From an uncultured Clostridia bacterium (GTDB taxonomy: Bacteria; Bacillota; Clostridia; TANB77; CAG-508), in NCBI GenBank assembly GCA_944388705.1, contig CALXJU010000010.1:1-52313 (forward strand): a DNA stretch of 52,313 bases, read 5' to 3'. A program made the position numbers and the translations under genes. The notes under the pieces are model-generated. The model saw only the letters and a list, made by a program, of their open reading frames with translations. It was not told the origin of the DNA and made no database searches. Positions within the stretch are counted from its first letter, which is position 1, and the number at the start of each line of letters is the position of its first letter. Below, in pieces: positions 44,545 through 52,313 of this stretch.

Positions 44545-44628
44545 GGGTAATCACTTATTCATACGGGTAAGGGACATAGCTTGTCCCAATAGAAAGACCA
44601 GTAAAAAGGTGTGTCCCTTGTCAAACAG
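44545..44628 (+). promoter_or_regulatory. Structured leader element before rpsH (E2)
   Basis: Homologous to the element before rpsC. GGGACA (44571-44576) can pair locally with TGTCCC (44582-44587). The longer AAGGGACA (44569-44576) can pair exactly with TGTCCCTT (44612-44619). These two helices exclude each other, so a switch is possible. The 16-mer starting GGGACATAGCTTG also occurs before rpsD. Confidence 0.65.
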
Positions 44629-44644
44629 AAGGAGGGAAAGTAAA

Positions 44645-45043
44645 TTGAATACTACAGATCCAATAGCAGATATGTTAACAAGAATAAGAAATGCTAACAG
44701 TGCTAAACACAAAACAGTAGATGTACCATCTTCAAAAATGAAAGAAGCAATAGCTGAAATTTTATTTAAAGAAGGATACATAAAAGCATTTGAAATAATA
44801 AGTAATGAAAATCAAGGAATCATCAGAATAACATTAAAATATGATGAAAAAGGAACAAGAGTAATAGATGGAATCAAGAGAATAAGTAGACCAGGATTAA
44901 GAGTATATGCAGGTAAAGAAGAATTACCAAAAGTACTAAATGGTTTAGGAATAGCAATAATTTCTACATCAAAAGGATTAAAAACTGACAAAGAAGCAAG
45001 AGAAGCCGGAATGGGTGGAGAAGTTTTAGCTTATGTTTGGTAA
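44645..45043 (+). CDS. rpsH: 30S ribosomal protein S8
   Basis: S8 (132 residues) binds 16S helix 21 and represses the spc operon in E. coli. [18 protein letters not shown] and the C-terminal [20 protein letters not shown] are diagnostic. The start is TTG 44645, 8 bp after GGAGGG. The frame extends upstream without a site. The length then matches the family exactly. Confidence 0.96.
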   Translation: MNTTDPIADMLTRIRNANSAKHKTVDVPSSKMKEAIAEILFKEGYIKAFEIISNENQGIIRITLKYDEKGTRVIDGIKRISRPGLRVYAGKEELPKVLNGLGIAIISTSKGLKTDKEAREAGMGGEVLAYVW

Positions 45044-45061
45044 AAAAGGAGGGAAAACAAA

Positions 45062-45598
45062 ATGTCAAGAATAGGAAACAAACCTATTACAGTACCAGCA
45101 GGAGTTGAAGTAAAACTTGATGGACAAAAAATAACTGTAAAAGGACCTAAAGGAACATTAGAAAAAGAAATACATAAAAATATTTCTGTAACAGTAGAAG
45201 ATAATCTAATTAAAGTTACAAGACCAAATGATGAGCCTGCAAATAGAAGCTTACATGGTCTAACAAGAACTTTAATAAATAATATGATAAATGGTGTTGA
45301 AAAAGAATATACAAGAGAATTACAAATAAATGGTGTAGGTTACAGAGTTGTAAAACAAGGAAACAACTTAAATCTAACATTAGGATATTCTCATCCAGTA
45401 ATATTTGAAGCACCAGCAGGAATTTCTTTTGACGTTCCAAATCCAAATACAATAATAGTAAAAGGAATTGATAAAGAATTAGTTGGTCAAACAGCAGCAA
45501 ATATTAGAACAAAAAGACCACCAGAAGTATATAGAGGTAAAGGTATTAAATATGCTGAAGAAGTTATTAGACGTAAAGAGGGTAAAACAGGTAAATAA
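45062..45598 (+). CDS. rplF: 50S ribosomal protein L6
   Basis: L6 (178 residues). [39 protein letters not shown] and [13 protein letters not shown] are typical. It starts 18 bp after rpsH behind AGGAGGG and is followed by a long hairpin. Confidence 0.97.
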   Translation: MSRIGNKPITVPAGVEVKLDGQKITVKGPKGTLEKEIHKNISVTVEDNLIKVTRPNDEPANRSLHGLTRTLINNMINGVEKEYTRELQINGVGYRVVKQGNNLNLTLGYSHPVIFEAPAGISFDVPNPNTIIVKGIDKELVGQTAANIRTKRPPEVYRGKGIKYAEEVIRRKEGKTGK

Positions 45599-45720
45599 TT
45601 CAATCTAAAAGCAGTAATCTGCACATTTTTATTTCTTTAATCAAACTTCGACATACAAAAGTATGCCTTCAGCTTGATTAAATCATAAAAATGCACATCT
45701 CAATACTTTTAAATTGAATT
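45597..45720. repeat. 124-bp imperfect palindrome between rplF and rplR
   Basis: Nested stems run from AATTCAAT/ATTGAATT at the outside through AAAAG/CTTTT, ATTTTTAT/ATAAAAAT and TTTAATCAA/TTGATTAAA to an apical CATAC-AAAA-GTATG. There is no T-run, so it is not a plain terminator. It lies inside the ribosomal-protein operon, where it would fold in the mRNA. Small hairpins (GCTA/TAGC and CTGAAA/TTTCAG) follow before the rplR site. Confidence 0.75.
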
Positions 45721-45775
45721 GCTAAAAAATAGCAAAGAAAAACTGAAACTCAATTTTTTCAGAAAGGAGTAAAAA

Positions 45776-46135
45776 ATGGTTAAGAAAACAGATAGAAAAT
45801 TAGAAAGAAATAGAAGACATGCTAGAGTTAGAAATAAAGTATCTGGAACAGCAGAAAGACCAAGATTATGTGTATATAGAAGTAATACAAATATATATGC
45901 ACAAATAATAGATGATGTTGCAGGAAAAACATTAGTATCAGCTTCAACATTAGACAAAGAAGTAAAAACAAAAAAATCTAATATAGAAGCTGCAAAAGAA
46001 GTTGGAGCATTAATAGCTAAAAGAGCTACTGCAAAAAACATAAAAACAGTAGTATATGACCGTAGTGGATATATATACCATGGAGTTGTAAAAGAGTTAG
46101 CTGAAGCTGCAAGAAATGGTGGCTTAGAATTCTAA
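45776..46135 (+). CDS. rplR: 50S ribosomal protein L18
   Basis: L18 (119 residues) binds 5S rRNA with L5. [39 protein letters not shown] and [20 protein letters not shown] are diagnostic. It starts behind AAAGGAG. Confidence 0.97.
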   Translation: MVKKTDRKLERNRRHARVRNKVSGTAERPRLCVYRSNTNIYAQIIDDVAGKTLVSASTLDKEVKTKKSNIEAAKEVGALIAKRATAKNIKTVVYDRSGYIYHGVVKELAEAARNGGLEF

Positions 46136-46160
46136 TTAAGAGGAGGGAAAAATAAAACCG

Positions 46161-46652
46161 ATGGAAGAAAATAAAATGCCAGAATTAAAAGAAAAAGTAG
46201 TAGCTATAAATAGAGTAGCAAAAGTTGTAAAAGGTGGTAGAACATTTAGATTCAGTGCTGTTGTAATCGTTGGAGACCAAAACGGACATGTAGGAATCGG
46301 AAATGGTAAAGCATCAGAAGTACCAGATGCTATTAAAAAAGCTATACAAGAAGCTAAAAAGAATTTAGTTGAGGTTCCAATAGTTGGAACAACAGTACCT
46401 CATGAATATATTGGAAAATTCGGTAGTGCAAATGTTATGTTAAAACCTGCTGCAGTAGGTACAGGACTTATAGCTGGAGGAAGTGTAAGACCAGTACTAG
46501 AATTAGCAGGATATAAAGATATACGTACAAAAGTTATTGGAACAAATAATCCAAGAAACGTAGTATATGCAACTATCGAAGGTTTAAAAAACATGAGAAC
46601 ACTTGAACAAGTAGCTAAAAAGAGAAATAAAAAACCAGAAGAAATTATGTAA
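46161..46652 (+). CDS. rpsE: 30S ribosomal protein S5
   Basis: S5 (163 residues) contributes to decoding fidelity. [39 protein letters not shown] and [16 protein letters not shown] are typical. The site GGAGGG is 13 bp from ATG, slightly long. The next gene is rplO: rpmD (L30), usually between them, is absent. Confidence 0.97.
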   Translation: MEENKMPELKEKVVAINRVAKVVKGGRTFRFSAVVIVGDQNGHVGIGNGKASEVPDAIKKAIQEAKKNLVEVPIVGTTVPHEYIGKFGSANVMLKPAAVGTGLIAGGSVRPVLELAGYKDIRTKVIGTNNPRNVVYATIEGLKNMRTLEQVAKKRNKKPEEIM

Positions 46653-46686
46653 TTAAATAAACATTTGGTTAAGGAGGTGCAAATAA

Positions 46687-47121
46687 ATGAAATTAGGAGA
46701 ATTAAAACCAGCTGTTGAGAAAAAAACTAGAAACAGAGTTGGACGTGGTATAGGCTCTGGAAATGGTAAAACATCAGGAAGAGGACATAAAGGACAAAAA
46801 GCAAGAAGTGGTGGAGGCGTAAGAAGAGGATTCGAAGGAGGTCAAACACCATTATATAGACGTTTACCAAAAAGAGGATTTACAAATATTCATGCTAAAA
46901 ACTATACAGAAGTAACTCTAACAATGTTAAATAAATCAAAAGCAACAGATGTAACAGCAGAAAGCTTAGTAGAAGAAGGAATAATCGGAAAAATAAATGA
47001 CGGAATAGTAGTTTTAGCAACAGGAAAATTAGATAAGAAATTAAATGTAAAAGCAAAAAGATTTACTGCTACTGCTAAGGAAAAAATAGAAGCCCTAGGC
47101 GGAAAGGCAGAGGTGATTTAG
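46687..47121 (+). CDS. rplO: 50S ribosomal protein L15
   Basis: L15 (144 residues). [40 protein letters not shown] and [18 protein letters not shown] identify it. Its stop codon abuts the TTG start of secY, which has its site inside rplO. Confidence 0.97.
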   Translation: MKLGELKPAVEKKTRNRVGRGIGSGNGKTSGRGHKGQKARSGGGVRRGFEGGQTPLYRRLPKRGFTNIHAKNYTEVTLTMLNKSKATDVTAESLVEEGIIGKINDGIVVLATGKLDKKLNVKAKRFTATAKEKIEALGGKAEVI

Positions 47122-48441
47122 TTGTTTAAAACGATAAAAAACGCTTTAAAAACACCGGATGTTAGAAAAAGACTTTTATATACATTATTATTAATAATAT
47201 TATTTAGACTAGGATGTTATATAACAGTACCAGGTGTAAATACAGTAATCCTAAATGAAGCAATGACTTCAACAAATGGATTATCAGGATTTATAGATAT
47301 AATATCAGGAGGAGCTTTCTCAAGATTCTCAATATTTGCAATGTCAATAAGTCCATATATTACAGCATCAATTGTTGTACAATTATTAGCAATGGTAATA
47401 CCTTCATTAGAAAGAATGATGAAAGAAGGTGGAGAAGAAGGCAAAAGAGTTATGAATAGATATACAAAAATAATAACAATAATATTAGCTTTAGTAGAAG
47501 CTATTGGTATCTATTTCTCATATTCAAACTCTGGAGTATTCATCAATCCAGGATTTTTAACAGGAGCAATAATTGTTGCATCATTAGTTGCAGGAACAGC
47601 ATTATTAATGTGGCTAGGAGAACAAATTACAAGTAAAGGAATAGGAAATGGTATTTCAATAATAATATTTATAGGTATTATATCAGGATTACCATCAGCT
47701 GTAACAACAATATGGAATTTAATATTTACAAATACAGGATTTAATACAATAGGATTAATTACATCAATAGGAATAATAATTGGAGCACTTCTATTGGTTG
47801 CAGGAGTTGTATTTGTACAACAAGCAGAAAGAAGAGTTCCAGTACAATATTCTAAAAGAGTAGTAGGAAGAAAAATGGTAGGTGCTCAAAGCACACATAT
47901 ACCATTAAAATTAGCAATGGCAGGAGTTATGCCAGTAATATTTGCATCATCATTTATGACATTTCCAGCAATGATTATATCAATGTTTGTAAAAGATGCT
48001 GCAACATTAACTGGATTTTGGGGAGGAGTTTATAAGTTCTCATTAGCAACATCTTCATCAAGTGTTGGATGGGGATATTCTCTAGCAAATGCCATAGTAT
48101 ATTTACTATTAATAATGGGATTCACATTTTTCTATACATATGCTACATTTAATCCAGCAGAAGTATCAAGTAATATTAAGAAAAATGGTGGATTTATACC
48201 TGGAATAAGAGCAGGAAAACCAACAACAGATTATTTATCATCAATAATAACAAAATTAACAATATTTGGAGGTTTATTCTTATCAATAATTGCAATACTT
48301 CCAATGTTATTAAGATTTACAAGTTTAAATGTTTCATTTGGTGGTACATCAATATTAATCGTTGTAGGTGTTGCACTAGAAACAGTACAACAATTAGAAT
48401 CTCAATTAGTAATGAGACACTATAAAGGATTCTTAGAATAA
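47122..48441 (+). CDS. secY: Preprotein translocase channel subunit SecY
   Basis: SecY (439 residues, about ten membrane helices) is the Sec channel. RKRLLYTLLLIILFRLGCYI, the plug region, GIGNGISIIIFIGI, QQAERRVPVQYSKR, FNPAEVSSNIKKNGGFIPGI and GTSILIVVGVALETVQQLE are recognisable. The start is TTG, 6 bp after AGAGGTGAT. A terminator and a large palindrome separate it from adk. Confidence 0.97.
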   Translation: MFKTIKNALKTPDVRKRLLYTLLLIILFRLGCYITVPGVNTVILNEAMTSTNGLSGFIDIISGGAFSRFSIFAMSISPYITASIVVQLLAMVIPSLERMMKEGGEEGKRVMNRYTKIITIILALVEAIGIYFSYSNSGVFINPGFLTGAIIVASLVAGTALLMWLGEQITSKGIGNGISIIIFIGIISGLPSAVTTIWNLIFTNTGFNTIGLITSIGIIIGALLLVAGVVFVQQAERRVPVQYSKRVVGRKMVGAQSTHIPLKLAMAGVMPVIFASSFMTFPAMIISMFVKDAATLTGFWGGVYKFSLATSSSSVGWGYSLANAIVYLLLIMGFTFFYTYATFNPAEVSSNIKKNGGFIPGIRAGKPTTDYLSSIITKLTIFGGLFLSIIAILPMLLRFTSLNVSFGGTSILIVVGVALETVQQLESQLVMRHYKGFLE

Positions 48442-48454
48442 AAGTTTTATATAA

Positions 48455-48487
48455 AATAGCACTTATTGAATAAGTGTTATTTTTTTG
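48455..48487 (+). terminator. Intrinsic terminator after secY
   Basis: AGCACTTA pairs with TAAGTGTT (one G-U pair) around a short loop, followed by seven T. The superoperon is probably cut here, with a fresh promoter before adk. Confidence 0.8.
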
Positions 48488-48494
48488 TCACGAT

Positions 48495-48961
48495 TTAACA
48501 TTTTAAAATTTCAACTACATGCAAACCATAGCATGCAAGGTACTCACAAGTGATATTAAAACATTCCAAATTTTGGACAAGCCAAACTTCCCGTATAAAA
48601 TCTAATATATTCAGATGAGCCGCTTTCATTCAGGCTCAAGCTTATAAATATGTTTATTTTGATTAAACAACGAATACGACCGGAATAGTGTTACAAATTC
48701 TTAAACTAAAGTCATAAAGGTCCCCATTTTTGGGTATTGTTGTGACTTTAGTTTTAGAATTTGTTAACGTTATGTAGGGTAGTCGAGGCAGTTTATGAAA
48801 AATACACATATTTATAAGCTTGCCCATGAACATTCCTCATCTGAATATATAAGATTTTCTAACGTTAAGTTTAGATGTACAAAATTTTCCATTTTTTTAA
48901 TATCACTTGTGAGTACCTTGCATGCTATGGTTTGCATGTAGTTGAAATTTTAAAAGTTAAC
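48495..48961. repeat. Palindrome of about 465 bp between secY and adk
   Basis: The outer arms 48502-48561 and 48895-48954 are a perfect 60-bp inverted repeat. Inside are matching pairs 48597-48619 with 48836-48858 (22 of 23), 48637-48653 with 48806-48822 (17 of 17) and 48693-48714 with 48743-48764 (21 of 22), with unpaired bulges between. The whole thus folds into one long hairpin with apex near 48728. No gene or T-run is inside. It shares no core with the three fold-back elements. Confidence 0.88.
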
Positions 48962-48995
48962 TAGTAATTTTTTGTATTAAAAAACTCGAAAACAA

Positions 48996-49024
48996 TTGAC
49001 AAAACTAGAAAAATAATATAAAAT
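48996..49024 (+). promoter_or_regulatory. Promoter of the adk-map-infA operon
   Basis: TTGACA (48996-49001), 17 bp, TAAAAT (49019-49024). Transcription would begin near 49031, just before the attenuator-like hairpin. Confidence 0.75.
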
Positions 49025-49047
49025 ATAAACGTAAAAAAACGGAAAAT

Positions 49048-49079
49048 TGCCTCTAAAAAATTAGAGGCAGAAATTTTTT
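49048..49079 (+). terminator. Leader terminator (attenuator-like) before adk
   Basis: TGCCTCTAA (49048-49056) pairs exactly with TTAGAGGCA (49061-49069), followed by six T. It lies between the adk promoter and the adk start, so it would stop most transcripts unless bypassed. No clear anti-terminator was found. Confidence 0.65.
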
Positions 49080-49144
49080 GTTAGTATAAAAATGAGAAGG
49101 ACGAGCATTATATATATGTATGTCCAAAGAAAGGAAGAAAAATT

Positions 49145-49810
49145 ATGATTATTATTATGTTAGGAGCACAAGGAACAGGAAAAGGAACTGTAGCAGGACT
49201 AATAAGTGAACAAACAGGTTGGCCACAAGTATCAACAGGAGATATATTCAGAAAAAATATAAGTGAAAAAACAGAATTAGGAATAGAAGCAGATAAATAT
49301 ATATCAAAAGGAAACTTAGTACCAGATGAAATAACAGTTCCAATGGTAGAAGATAGATTAACATGGGAAGATGCACAAAATGGAGTTATACTAGATGGAT
49401 TTCCAAGAACAATAGAACAAGCAGAAAAATTAGATGAAATTTTAAGCAAAAAAGGAAAAAAAGTAGATTTAGTAATAAATTTAGTAACACCAAAAGAAGA
49501 AATTATAGATAGAATGTTAACAAGAAGAGTATGTACAAATCAAGAATGTAAAGCAACATATAATATAAAATTACATCCACCAGTAAAAGAAGGAATATGT
49601 GACAAATGTGGTTCACCACTAAAACAAAGAGAAGATGATTCAGACCCAGAAGCAATAAAAAGAAGATTAGAAATATATGAAGAAAAAACAAGTCCATTAG
49701 TAGAATTTTATAAAAATAAAGGAGTACTAAGAACAGAAACAGTAAGTATATCAATAAATAGAATGGGAAAAGATGTTGCAAACGACATAGTAAAAGATAT
49801 AAAAAAATAA
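49145..49810 (+). CDS. adk: Adenylate kinase
   Basis: Adk interconverts AMP, ADP and ATP. The P-loop GAQGTGKGT is at residues 7-15, followed by STGDIFR, LDGFPRTIEQA and a long zinc-type LID with CTNQEC and CDKCG cysteines, the Gram-positive form. The 221 residues are full length. AAAGGAAG precedes the start. The secY-adk-map-infA order is standard, but here a palindrome and a promoter are inserted after secY. Confidence 0.97.
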   Translation: MIIIMLGAQGTGKGTVAGLISEQTGWPQVSTGDIFRKNISEKTELGIEADKYISKGNLVPDEITVPMVEDRLTWEDAQNGVILDGFPRTIEQAEKLDEILSKKGKKVDLVINLVTPKEEIIDRMLTRRVCTNQECKATYNIKLHPPVKEGICDKCGSPLKQREDDSDPEAIKRRLEIYEEKTSPLVEFYKNKGVLRTETVSISINRMGKDVANDIVKDIKK

Positions 49811-49843
49811 AATTTCCGAGCAAGAAGAAAGAAGGAAAGCAAA

Positions 49844-50614
49844 ATGGTAACAATAAAATCAAAAAGAGAAATAGAATTAATGAGAGAGGCATGTAGAGTA
49901 ACAGCATTAACACATAAAGCAATAGAAGAAGCAATAAGACCAGGGATTACAACAGCAGATATAGATGAAATAGCAGAAAAAACAATGAAGAAATATGGTG
50001 CTATATCTGCTGAAAAAGGATATGATCCAGGAATAAAAGGAGTTCCTCCATATCCAGCATCAACATGTATATCAATAAATGATGAAGTAATACATGGAGT
50101 ACCTTCAAAAAATAGAATTATAAAAGAAGGAGATATAGTAAGTGTAGACCTAGTAGCATTAAAAAATGGATATAATGGAGATGCTGCAAGAACATATATG
50201 GTAGGAAAAGTATCAAAAGAAGCTCAAAGATTAGTAGAAGTAACAAAACAAGCATTTTTTGAAGGAATAAAATATGCGAAAAAAGGAAACAGAATAGGTG
50301 ATGTTTCACATGCGATAGGCGAATATGTAAAATCTCAAGGATATTCTGTAGTAAGAGAATTCCAAGGTCATGGAATAGGAAAATATATGCATGAAGATCC
50401 AGGCATACCTAATTATGGAAAAGCAGGAAAAGGAATAAGACTTGAACCAGGCATGACTCTAGCGATAGAACCTATGGTTATACAAGGAAAACCAGATATT
50501 TGGGAACTAGAAGATGGTTGGACAATTGTAACACAAGATGGAAGTTTGTCTGCACATTATGAAAATACAATTTTAATTACAGAAAACGAACCAGAAGTAT
50601 TGACAATACTATAA
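49844..50614 (+). CDS. map: Methionine aminopeptidase, type I
   Basis: Map removes N-terminal methionine from new proteins. The 256-residue protein has pita-bread fold motifs: PASTCISINDEVIHGVPS, VSVDLVALKNGYNGDAART (metal aspartates), GHGIGKYMHEDP (catalytic histidine) and MTLAIEPMV (metal glutamate). AAGGAAAG precedes the start. Confidence 0.97.
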   Translation: MVTIKSKREIELMREACRVTALTHKAIEEAIRPGITTADIDEIAEKTMKKYGAISAEKGYDPGIKGVPPYPASTCISINDEVIHGVPSKNRIIKEGDIVSVDLVALKNGYNGDAARTYMVGKVSKEAQRLVEVTKQAFFEGIKYAKKGNRIGDVSHAIGEYVKSQGYSVVREFQGHGIGKYMHEDPGIPNYGKAGKGIRLEPGMTLAIEPMVIQGKPDIWELEDGWTIVTQDGSLSAHYENTILITENEPEVLTIL

Positions 50615-50707
50615 AATTGTTATATAATATATGAGTTAATACGACTAAATTGGAAAAATATAGTATAAAATAGAGATAAAATGCTCTTTAAGAAGGAGGT
50701 AAAGAAC

Positions 50708-50926
50708 TTGGCAAAGGAAGATGTTATAGAAGTTGAAGGAACAGTAGTAGAAACACTACCAAATACTAATTTCAAAGTAGAACTTGAAAATGGGCATCAA
50801 ATATTAGCACATATTTCAGGAAAACTAAGAATGAACTATATCAAAATATTACCAGGGGACAAAGTAAAAGTAGAATTATCACCATATGATTTAACAAGAG
50901 GAAGAATCACTTGGAGAGCAAAATAA
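50708..50926 (+). CDS. infA: Translation initiation factor IF-1
   Basis: IF-1 is a 72-residue S1/OB-fold protein that blocks the A-site during initiation. [19 protein letters not shown] and [20 protein letters not shown] are diagnostic. The start is TTG 50708, 7 bp after AAGGAGGT. The longer frame from 50681 precedes that site. Confidence 0.97.
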   Translation: MAKEDVIEVEGTVVETLPNTNFKVELENGHQILAHISGKLRMNYIKILPGDKVKVELSPYDLTRGRITWRAK

Positions 50927-51001
50927 TAGATTAAAATTAACCCAAAATATAAAAAATGTATTAAGCAGAAACAATCTGCTAAGCAGTAAGGAGGGAAAAA
51001 A

Positions 51002-51115
51002 ATGAAAGTAAGACCATCTGTTAAAAAAATTTGCGATAAATGCAAAATAATAAAAAGAAAAGGTGTAATTAGAGTTATATGTGAAAACCCTAAACACAAA
51101 CAAAGACAAGGGTAA
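51002..51115 (+). CDS. rpmJ: 50S ribosomal protein L36
   Basis: L36 has only 37 residues: [20 protein letters not shown], then [17 protein letters not shown]. Cys11, Cys14, Cys27 and His32 form the zinc ribbon of the C+ type. AAGGAGGG lies 7 bp before the start. The infA-rpmJ-rpsM-rpsK-rpsD order is the usual alpha operon. Confidence 0.96.
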   Translation: MKVRPSVKKICDKCKIIKRKGVIRVICENPKHKQRQG

Positions 51116-51124
51116 CCTAAGTTT

Positions 51125-51247
51125 ATAACACAAATAGGTAGCGGCTGTTAAACTGAAAAGTTTACATATCAATTTGTGTTTATATATATGTCCATAATAA
51201 AACTTAAAGATCTAATAATAAGCCATTAGATGCATTTCACCTTTAAG
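51125..51247 (+). promoter_or_regulatory. Two-hairpin leader before rpsM
   Basis: The first hairpin is AACACAAAT (51127-51135) with ATTTGTGTT (51172-51180), containing an inner AAACT/AGTTT. The second is CTTAAAG/CTTTAAG (51203-51209 with 51241-51247) with inner ATCTAAT/ATTAGAT (51210-51216 with 51225-51231). In E. coli the alpha operon is repressed by S4 binding near rpsM. Whether this serves the same purpose is inferred. Confidence 0.55.
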
Positions 51248-51307
51248 AATAAAAGGACAACACTAAACAAAAAAGAAAAAATAAAAATTTTGGAGGTGCA
51301 AAAAAAC

Positions 51308-51679
51308 ATGGCTCGTATAGCAGGAGTTGATTTACCTAAAGAAAAAAGAGTAGAAATAGGACTTACATATATATATGGTATAGGAGTATCAAGCTCAAGA
51401 AAAATATTAAAAGAAGCTGGGGTAAATCCAGATACTAGAGTAAAAGACCTAACTGATGATGAAGTTAATAGCATAAGAAAAGCAATTGACGGAACATATA
51501 AAGTTGAAGGTGATTTAAGAAGAGAAGTAGCTCTTAATATAAAAAGACTAACAGAAATAGGATGTTATAGAGGACTAAGACATAGAAGAGGACTTCCAGT
51601 AAGAGGACAAAGAACAAAAACAAATGCTCGTACAAGAAAAGGTCCAAGAAAATTAGTAAGTAGAAGTAAAAAAGCATAA
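51308..51679 (+). CDS. rpsM: 30S ribosomal protein S13
   Basis: S13 (123 residues) contacts P-site tRNA and the B1 bridge. [37 protein letters not shown] and [20 protein letters not shown] identify it. ATG 51308 is chosen, 8 bp after GGAGGTG. The frame runs upstream without a site. Confidence 0.97.
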   Translation: MARIAGVDLPKEKRVEIGLTYIYGIGVSSSRKILKEAGVNPDTRVKDLTDDEVNSIRKAIDGTYKVEGDLRREVALNIKRLTEIGCYRGLRHRRGLPVRGQRTKTNARTRKGPRKLVSRSKKA

Positions 51680-51710
51680 TAATTTCTAATAAGGAGGGAA
51701 ATTAAAAATC

Positions 51711-52109
51711 ATGGCTAACAAAAATGCAACAAAAAAACCAGTAGCTAGAAGAAACAGAAAAAATATAGACAAAGGTGAAGCACACATTCATTCTAGTTTC
51801 AATAATACAATAGTTACAATAACAGATACAAATGGAAATACAATATCATGGGGAAGTGCTGGAGGACTAGGATTCAAAGGTTCAAGAAAAAGCACACCAT
51901 TTGCAGCTGGAGAAGTAGCTGAAACAGCAGCAAAAGCAGCAATGGAACACGGATTAAAAACTGTTGAAGTATATGTTAAAGGACCAGGAGCTGGTAGAGA
52001 AGCTGCAATAAGAGCACTTCAATCAGCAGGTTTAGAACTAAGCAGTATTAAAGACGTAACACCAATCCCACATAATGGTTGTAGACCACCAAAAAGAAGA
52101 AGAGTATAG
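51711..52109 (+). CDS. rpsK: 30S ribosomal protein S11
   Basis: S11 (132 residues) lies near the E-site m[39 protein letters not shown] and [18 protein letters not shown] are diagnostic. AAGGAGGG precedes the start. A structured element (E3) follows. Confidence 0.97.
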   Translation: MANKNATKKPVARRNRKNIDKGEAHIHSSFNNTIVTITDTNGNTISWGSAGGLGFKGSRKSTPFAAGEVAETAAKAAMEHGLKTVEVYVKGPGAGREAAIRALQSAGLELSSIKDVTPIPHNGCRPPKRRRV

Positions 52110-52125
52110 AATAATATAATAATCC

Positions 52126-52193
52126 GGAGTGGGACATAGCTTGTCCGCAAAGGAATGTTAATGGGAAAGAAGTGTTCCCATTAGAATTTAAAA
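52126..52193 (+). promoter_or_regulatory. Structured leader element before rpsD (E3)
   Basis: It contains the same 16-nt GGGACATAGCTTGTCC (52131-52146) as the element before rpsH, then a perfect hairpin TAATGGGAA/TTCCCATTA (52159-52167 with 52175-52183). The order matches E1 and E2, with a GTGTTCCC block in place of GTGTCCC. Regulation by S4 is possible but not shown. Confidence 0.6.
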
Positions 52194-52236
52194 ACAAGAT
52201 AGAGTTAAATTAAAATGAAAGAGGTGTAAATAAGAA

Positions 52237-52313
52237 ATGGCACGTTATACAGACGAACAATGTCGTATTTGCCGTAGAGAAGGACAAAAATTGTTCTTAA
52301 AAGGTTCAAGATG
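52237..52313 (+). CDS. rpsD: 30S ribosomal protein S4 (5' part, cut by the window edge)
   Basis: The visible 25 residues MARYTDEQCRICRREGQKLF followed by LKGSR match the S4 N-terminus, with the CxxC pair of a zinc-type S4. GAGGTG precedes the start. S4 starts 30S assembly and often autoregulates the alpha operon. Confidence 0.92.
   Translation, partial: MARYTDEQCRICRREGQKLFLKGSR

Overview
The window is a strongly AT-rich, almost entirely plus-strand stretch of a spore-forming, low-GC Firmicute of the class Clostridia, most likely an uncultured gut lineage. The main reasons are these: spoIIGA and sigE lie downstream of ftsZ, strong AGGAGG ribosome binding sites precede most genes, codons ending in A (AGA, ATA, GGA, ACA) dominate, MurE has the meso-DAP type DNPR motif, and the S10-spc-alpha operons are in Firmicutes order. 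TTG and GTG starts are common (ftsA, secY, infA, rpsH, holB, mraY). Two genes seem to start at ATA.

Layout. 1-1,111: the end of an unknown gene and a phage-type BRO gene. 1,170-7,776: murA, then ftsQ, two DUF881 genes, sbp, ftsA and ftsZ. 8,138-10,537: spoIIGA and sigE, pulled apart by an inverted Phd/YoeB toxin-antitoxin locus whose toxin is frameshifted. 10,605-15,188: an aluminium-resistance/methionine gamma-lyase family enzyme, an OmpR-type response regulator, ispG, ispH and trmL. 15,589-18,126: an unrecognised gene behind Spo0A-box-like sites, then a convergent class B penicillin-binding protein. 18,214-24,013: comM, dprA, yraN, rsmA, fmt, a Dps-like gene, a Spo0E-like small gene and an XRE regulator. 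24,221-30,213: murE, mraY, ftsW, murG and a sensor histidine kinase. 30,281-37,210: lepB, holB, ricT, ferredoxin, rhodanese, birA, a TIGR04086-like membrane protein, an HD-domain protein, and divergent SecD and SecF-like proteins. 37,451 to the right edge: a ribosomal-protein superoperon from a consensus promoter (rpsJ to rplO, secY, adk, map, infA, rpmJ, rpsM, rpsK, start of rpsD).

The genes form a growth-and-division core. It makes lipid II precursors (MurA, MurE, MraY, MurG), the divisome (FtsQ, FtsA, FtsZ, FtsW, PBP), isoprenoids for the lipid carrier (IspG, IspH), and ribosomes with protein export. An early mother-cell sporulation switch (SpoIIGA/SigE) sits beside the divisome genes.

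The most unusual content is between genes. Three dispersed copies (7,821-8,068; 15,198-15,363; 37,223-37,423) of a fold-back element share an almost invariant 28-nt loop and a 20-bp stem. A middle helix varies in sequence but keeps its pairing, and each copy has its own long outer inverted repeat. A separate palindrome of about 465 bp with 60-bp perfect arms lies between secY and adk. A 124-bp hairpin separates rplF from rplR. A related structured leader occurs before rpsC, rpsH and rpsD. The spoIIGA and sigE promoters are near-duplicates with a 21-bp spacer. No rRNA, tRNA or CRISPR array was seen.
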